In this document: positions 60,513 to 64,000 of the stretch, in pieces
Numbering within the stretch: position 1 is the stretch's first letter
Layout of the letters: every line of letters begins with the position of its first letter
Notes under the pieces: generated by a model
The model's input: the letters and a program-made list of their open reading frames with translations, nothing else
What the model was told of the DNA's origin: nothing
Database searches by the model: none
Made by a program: the position numbers and the translations under genes
Assembly (NCBI GenBank): GCA_025449845.1
Contig: JANWIP010000023.1
Location: forward strand, 43,320-107,319
DNA: 64,000 nucleotides
Reading direction: 5' to 3'
From: Solirubrobacteraceae bacterium
Lineage (GTDB): Bacteria; Actinomycetota; Thermoleophilia; Solirubrobacterales; Solirubrobacteraceae

Positions 60513-60945
60513 GACACCACCCGCCGACGGGCAAACCGATCCCGGACGAAAGGTCGAGCTTCCACAGCCTGTCTTGCCTCCACAGCCTGCGCCGCATGAA
60601 GAGCGTGTCCCAATGTGGGTGTACGCGCCGCCAGGTACGACGCTGATTCCTGTGCCCGCAGCCCAAGAAGAAGCCGTGTACCGCCTGATTCAGAGCCAGT
60701 CTACGAATTGGTCGCGCCCTTCGAGCTACCAGCTTCCGGTTGACGTAAAGACGCCGCTCGCCATTCTCGTTCCGCTACTAGTCGGACTGGCTGGACAGAT
60801 CACAAGTAACGTGGTTCGCATCGCCATCATCGTCATTGCGTGCGCCGTTTTACTGTGGCTAGCACTTGCCACCTTGGGCGCTAGGCGCCTTCGGCATACA
60901 AACCGCGCGCTGGCCGAACCTAGCGAGCCGTTTACTCTCAGGTGA
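60502..60945 (+). CDS. Hypothetical membrane protein (147 aa)
   Basis: Two hydrophobic segments LAILVPLLVGLAGQITSNVV and IAIIVIACAVLLWLALATLGA. Confidence 0.55.
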   Translation: MPSTTPPADGQTDPGRKVELPQPVLPPQPAPHEERVPMWVYAPPGTTLIPVPAAQEEAVYRLIQSQSTNWSRPSSYQLPVDVKTPLAILVPLLVGLAGQITSNVVRIAIIVIACAVLLWLALATLGARRLRHTNRALAEPSEPFTLR

Positions 60946-61666
60946 GCGGGTACGTCAGTAAAGACGTCGCGCTGGTATTGATGCCCCGACCAACTGCCGT
61001 CTCCGAGCCCATCTACCAGCCCCCATCGTTCGAGCAGCCACCGGCCGCAGACCGCCTTACGGATGCGGCGAAGACGACGGCGAGAGCGCCGAGAGTGGTG
61101 GTGGGCCTTGGTTGCCATTTGGGTTTCCTCCAGGGGACGGATACGACGCCATCCCCAGGCCAGGAAGGAACCGATGCGGAGTGCCCCGAGCAACGCGAGT
61201 GCTATTGAGGGCCGCAGCTCCACGGGACCACTGGCACGATGGCGGATCGAAGCCAACCCCAGGAGGGACGCATGGCGACCGGCGCCGCCACGACGCTCCT
61301 CGTCGTCTTTGTCGCCTTCGGGGTGGTCGTGCCGACGACTGCTTGACCAGCTCGCCCACGTCGGCAATGGATCGCCCCTGCCTCCACCAGCCGGGCACCG
61401 GGGATCAGCACCCGCAGCTCTGCCGTGACGGTCGGTGCCGGGCGCCTTCGCTGCCCGGCACCGAGGGGTGAGTGCAGCCGGTGTGCGGCCCACAGCGGTC
61501 GGCACTCGGCCGGTCGTCACCGGCCCAGGCCGCCGCTGGCGAGAGCGACTGTCCGCAAGGTGCCTTGACCCGAACTCCGCTTCGCGTCGCCATAGCACGC
61601 ACTCCCTACAGCTCGCCGGACCTACCTAGTTTTTTCGTCTTTCTGGTGTTTTAGGGAAAGAACCGC

Positions 61667-61672
61667 TACAAT
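61667..61672 (+). promoter_or_regulatory. Probable -10 hexamer TACAAT for the TA-like pair
   Basis: TACAAT 6 bp before the ATG at 61679, implying a leaderless transcript. Confidence 0.5.
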
Positions 61673-61678
61673 CCCGGT

Positions 61679-62131
61679 ATGACCAAACGCGAGCAGCGAG
61701 CCCTCACGTTGGGCTTCATTACCCTCTCCGACACTCTGCATCGGACGGAAAACGCCCTCCAGCACGGAAGCATCCAGGACGCGCTGGACCAACTTCAGCA
61801 GACCCAGCACGTCGTGGCCGCCATGCACCCCGCCGAGATGGACGTGACGCAAGCTGCCGATGCGCTCGAAGTCTCCCCCCCGACCGTTCGAGCGTGGGCA
61901 AGGCGCGGACTGATGGAGGTCATCCGAGAGCGCCCGATGACGCTCGCCTTCCCGAGCGTCATCGGCCTGCGCGACCGCTTGCAGAGGCTACGCGAGACAG
62001 CCACCAACGAGAAGCGCTGGCAGTCGCTGCTCGCGGCCGCAGCAGACCAACGTGAGTTCGCGCAGGACGGCGCGCGCGAGGGCCTGGCCGACGCCCTCGC
62101 CGGGAACACCGAGCCACTGACGCAGCGGTGA
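61679..62131 (+). CDS. HTH (MerR/excisionase-like) protein, candidate antitoxin
   Basis: MDVTQAADALEVSPPTVRAWARRGLMEVIRERPMTLAFPSV helix-turn-helix; stop overlaps the next GTG. Confidence 0.75.
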   Translation: MTKREQRALTLGFITLSDTLHRTENALQHGSIQDALDQLQQTQHVVAAMHPAEMDVTQAADALEVSPPTVRAWARRGLMEVIRERPMTLAFPSVIGLRDRLQRLRETATNEKRWQSLLAAAADQREFAQDGAREGLADALAGNTEPLTQR

Positions 62132-62556
62132 CGTTCAACGTCTCCGTGGCCAGGCGAACGGCGCCGCGCGTGCGCGCACTTCGCGGAAGGGCACAGGAGC
62201 GATTTTGGGAGGCGGTGCGACAGTTGGAGGGCGAAGGCTGCAAGGCTGCCCACTACCGGATGCGTGCTCCCGATGGCGGGGACGCTCACATCTGCGGTCT
62301 GCGCTTCTACGCTGACTGGCGGATGCACTTGGTGTTCGGCGAGAACAACAACATCGTGGTCGCATGGGTCGGGCAGCACAGCGACAAAGAGAACGCCCAC
62401 ATCGACGGAGCCGAAGACATACCGCAGTTGGCGCACATCGGAAGGCGACGCGCGGATCAACCACCCTGCTGCGACGAGTTCGATGAGCCGCCGGCCGACC
62501 AAGACCTTGTCGATCTTGTCAACGCACTACGGCCAGCGCGAGCCCGGACACGATGA
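62128..62556 (+). CDS. RelE/ParE-like candidate toxin
   Basis: FWEAVRQLEGEGCKAAHYRMRAPDGGDAHICGLRFYADWRMHLVFGENNNIVVAWVGQHSDKENAHI; GTGA overlap with the HTH gene. Confidence 0.7.
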   Translation: MTFNVSVARRTAPRVRALRGRAQERFWEAVRQLEGEGCKAAHYRMRAPDGGDAHICGLRFYADWRMHLVFGENNNIVVAWVGQHSDKENAHIDGAEDIPQLAHIGRRRADQPPCCDEFDEPPADQDLVDLVNALRPARARTR

Positions 62557-62596
62557 CGTTGGTGTCGAGGACAGCCCCTCAGAGGTCCGTAGGAGG
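62540..62596 (-). pseudogene. PIN-domain N-terminal remnant
   Basis: Minus frame GAVLDTNVIVSGLALAVVR* preceded by an in-frame TGA. Confidence 0.45.
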
Positions 62597-62771
62597 CTCC
62601 CGGCGCAGCTCGCCGCAGCCAGCCGAGGGTACATGCCAAGCGCGCCGACATGGCACAGCAGGCGTCATCGCGCCACCAGCTCCGGCCCGCAGCACGCGCT
62701 ACGATGACCGCGCAATGCAGCGCGTTTCGAGCCCATGTGCCCTTGGTCGCCGGACTTCTTATCCCCGTATG

Positions 62772-62790
62772 TGTGCCATAGATGTGCCAT
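62772..62790 (+). repeat. Paired TGTGCCAT motifs, 11-bp period, copy B
   Basis: TGTGCCATAGATGTGCCAT; 18/19 identical to 58756-58774. Confidence 0.7.
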
Positions 62791-62846
62791 TCGGCGATGC
62801 GACGACGATGGGACGTAAGCTAGAAACCGCTTAGCAAAGCCACAAA

Positions 62847-62919
62847 GGGCGATTAGCTCAGTTGGGAGAGCGCCGCCTCGACAAGGCGGAGGTCACTGGT
62901 TCGAGCCCAGTATCGCCCA
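62847..62919 (+). tRNA. tRNA-Val(GAC), with C at position 33
   Basis: Cloverleaf: GGGCGAT TA GCTC AGTTGGGA GAGC G CCGCC TCGACAA GGCGG AGGTC ACTGG TTCGAGC CCAGT ATCGCCC A; no encoded CCA. Confidence 0.93.
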
Positions 62920-62932
62920 TTGGCGTACGGCC

Positions 62933-62954
62933 CCGCAAACACTGGGGTTTGCGG
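62933..62954 (+). terminator. Hairpin downstream of tRNA-Val (8-bp perfect stem)
   Basis: CCGCAAAC-ACTGGG-GTTTGCGG; no clear U tract. Confidence 0.5.
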
Positions 62955-62972
62955 CCTCCCGACGGTCCTTGA

Positions 62973-62989
62973 GGTTCCAATTTGGTTCC
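62973..62989 (+). repeat. Paired GGTTCC motifs, 11-bp period
   Basis: GGTTCCAATTTGGTTCC; related pair in opposite orientation at 58174-58192 (GGAACCACGAATGGAACCA). Confidence 0.6.
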
Positions 62990-63059
62990 GTTGCCTGCGC
63001 GAGCGCGTTGCGCAGGGAGCGAGTCAGCCGCGATGCTGCGGTCCAGGACATAGACCTGA

Positions 63060-63100
63060 GCCTTGTCGAGGCGGCGCTCTCCCAGCTGAGCTAATCGCCC
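63060..63100 (-). repeat. Inverted 41-nt copy of the 5' half of tRNA-Val
   Basis: Minus strand GGGCGATTAGCTCAGCTGGGAGAGCGCCGCCTCGACAAGGC; 40/41 identical to 62847-62887, then diverges so the anticodon stem cannot close. Confidence 0.9.
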
Positions 63101-63216
63101 TGGGACGGCCCTAGCGTATCAACGGCGACCGTCCGAGATCGCGTGAGGACCCAAGGCACCATCCTCAATACCCCCCAGAGCCCGCGCCCCCGGGCACCGG
63201 GCTGGAGTGACCCCCA

Positions 63217-63885
63217 TCAAGGCACAATCACAACTTGGCCTTCCCCACCCATGCCGGTCGGTCCCCCACCGGTTGAGCCCGAGCTGCCGGCAACCCCGTT
63301 GGCGCCTTCCGATTCCGCTCCGGAGCTCGATTCACGGCCAAAGGGCCCGGCTTCGCGACCTTCGCCGCCGCTGCCGCTAGCACCCCCGTAGGGACCTTCC
63401 GTTTCGGCGGGAGATTCCGTGCCGTAAGGCGAGGATTCGCTGCCGGAGGACCCCGGTGTCCCTGATGCCTGTCCGCCCTGACCCTGGGTGGAGGTCCCCT
63501 CACCAGACTCAATCGCCTTGACAACTTCGGTGACGGTGTTCGAGGAGATCGCGAAGCCCACCCCGGTGCTTCCTGGCTGCGATTCGGCGCTGCTCGCCGC
63601 GTCGCTTGCGATCTGCGAGTTGACCCCGATCACCTCGCCCTGATCGTTGAGCAGCGGGCCACCGGAGTTGCCTGGGTTCAAGGCAGCATCTGTCTGGATC
63701 GCGTCCTTGATGCTCGCTCCGTCGGGAGCCGATATTTCGCGCCCCAGGGCCGACACTATGCCCTTCGTCAAGGTCTCATCGAGGCCGTAAGGGTTGCCGA
63801 TCGCATAGACCGAGTCGCCGACCTGCACAGAGCTTGAGCTGACCATTTTCAAGGGCCGCAGTCCAAGGCCCGATGAGGGGGTCCC
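63217..63885 (-). pseudogene. HtrA-type serine protease, 5' truncated, with low-complexity C-terminal tail
   Basis: [64 protein letters not shown]; upstream replaced by IS DNA. Confidence 0.85.
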
Positions 63886-64000
63886 TGTGAAGTGATCCGG
63901 GCGTTGTGCGTGTTCGTCACGTCCCTGTGGTGGGATGAGAGGATGGACACGATCATGAAGCGACGGAGGCATACGCCGGAGCAGGCAGTTCGCAAGATCC
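63886..64000 (+). mobile_element. Left end of IS3-family element with OrfA start (runs off window)
   Basis: ATG at 63943/63955: [19 protein letters not shown], typical IS3-family OrfA N-terminus; boundary approximate (63880-63890). Confidence 0.8.

Noticed and set aside
60726-61598. 290-aa minus ORF in the island
   Set aside because: Overlaps a better supported membrane protein ORF and lacks domain-like sequence; Arg/Ser/Pro-rich antisense character.

Overview
High-GC actinobacterial chromosome segment, probably Thermoleophilia/Solirubrobacterales-like judging by gene content (inference). Positions 1-55.6 kb are mostly housekeeping genes: serA/serC, ilvC-ilvBH, an almost complete menaquinone cluster (menE, B, A, C, H, D, F), gatCAB, folD, pcrA/uvrD, cysE/cysK, gltX, nfo, dnaE, argG, argCJBD, pheST, rplT-rpmI-infC, thrS and pyrE. 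Positions ~57.0-63.1 kb form an accessory island: a decayed tyrosine recombinase, an intact tyrosine recombinase, remnants of DUF2442-like and PIN genes, a toxin-antitoxin-like pair, paired ~11-bp-phased short repeats resembling integrase arm sites, a tRNA-Val(GAC) gene and an inverted 41-nt copy of its 5' half. The window ends in an HtrA-type protease gene interrupted by the left end of an IS3-family element. Leading hunt results: (1) the tRNA-Val attachment locus with two repeat classes, an inverted tRNA half-copy and C33 in the anticodon loop; (2) a GTGA-overlapping HTH/RelE-like pair with a probably leaderless promoter; (3) a toxin-like/DUF2283 pair inside the arg region, with the toxin reading frame split at a CCCC run; (4) a 4 x 21-bp in-frame repeat inside menB; (5) a pair of ~44-bp palindromic elements, one encoding the tail of an rRNA methyltransferase; (6) a coiled-coil protein with two SCP2-like regions; (7) a bacterial queuosine-salvage (DUF2419-type) homologue. 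No database searches were run; family calls come from motif recognition.
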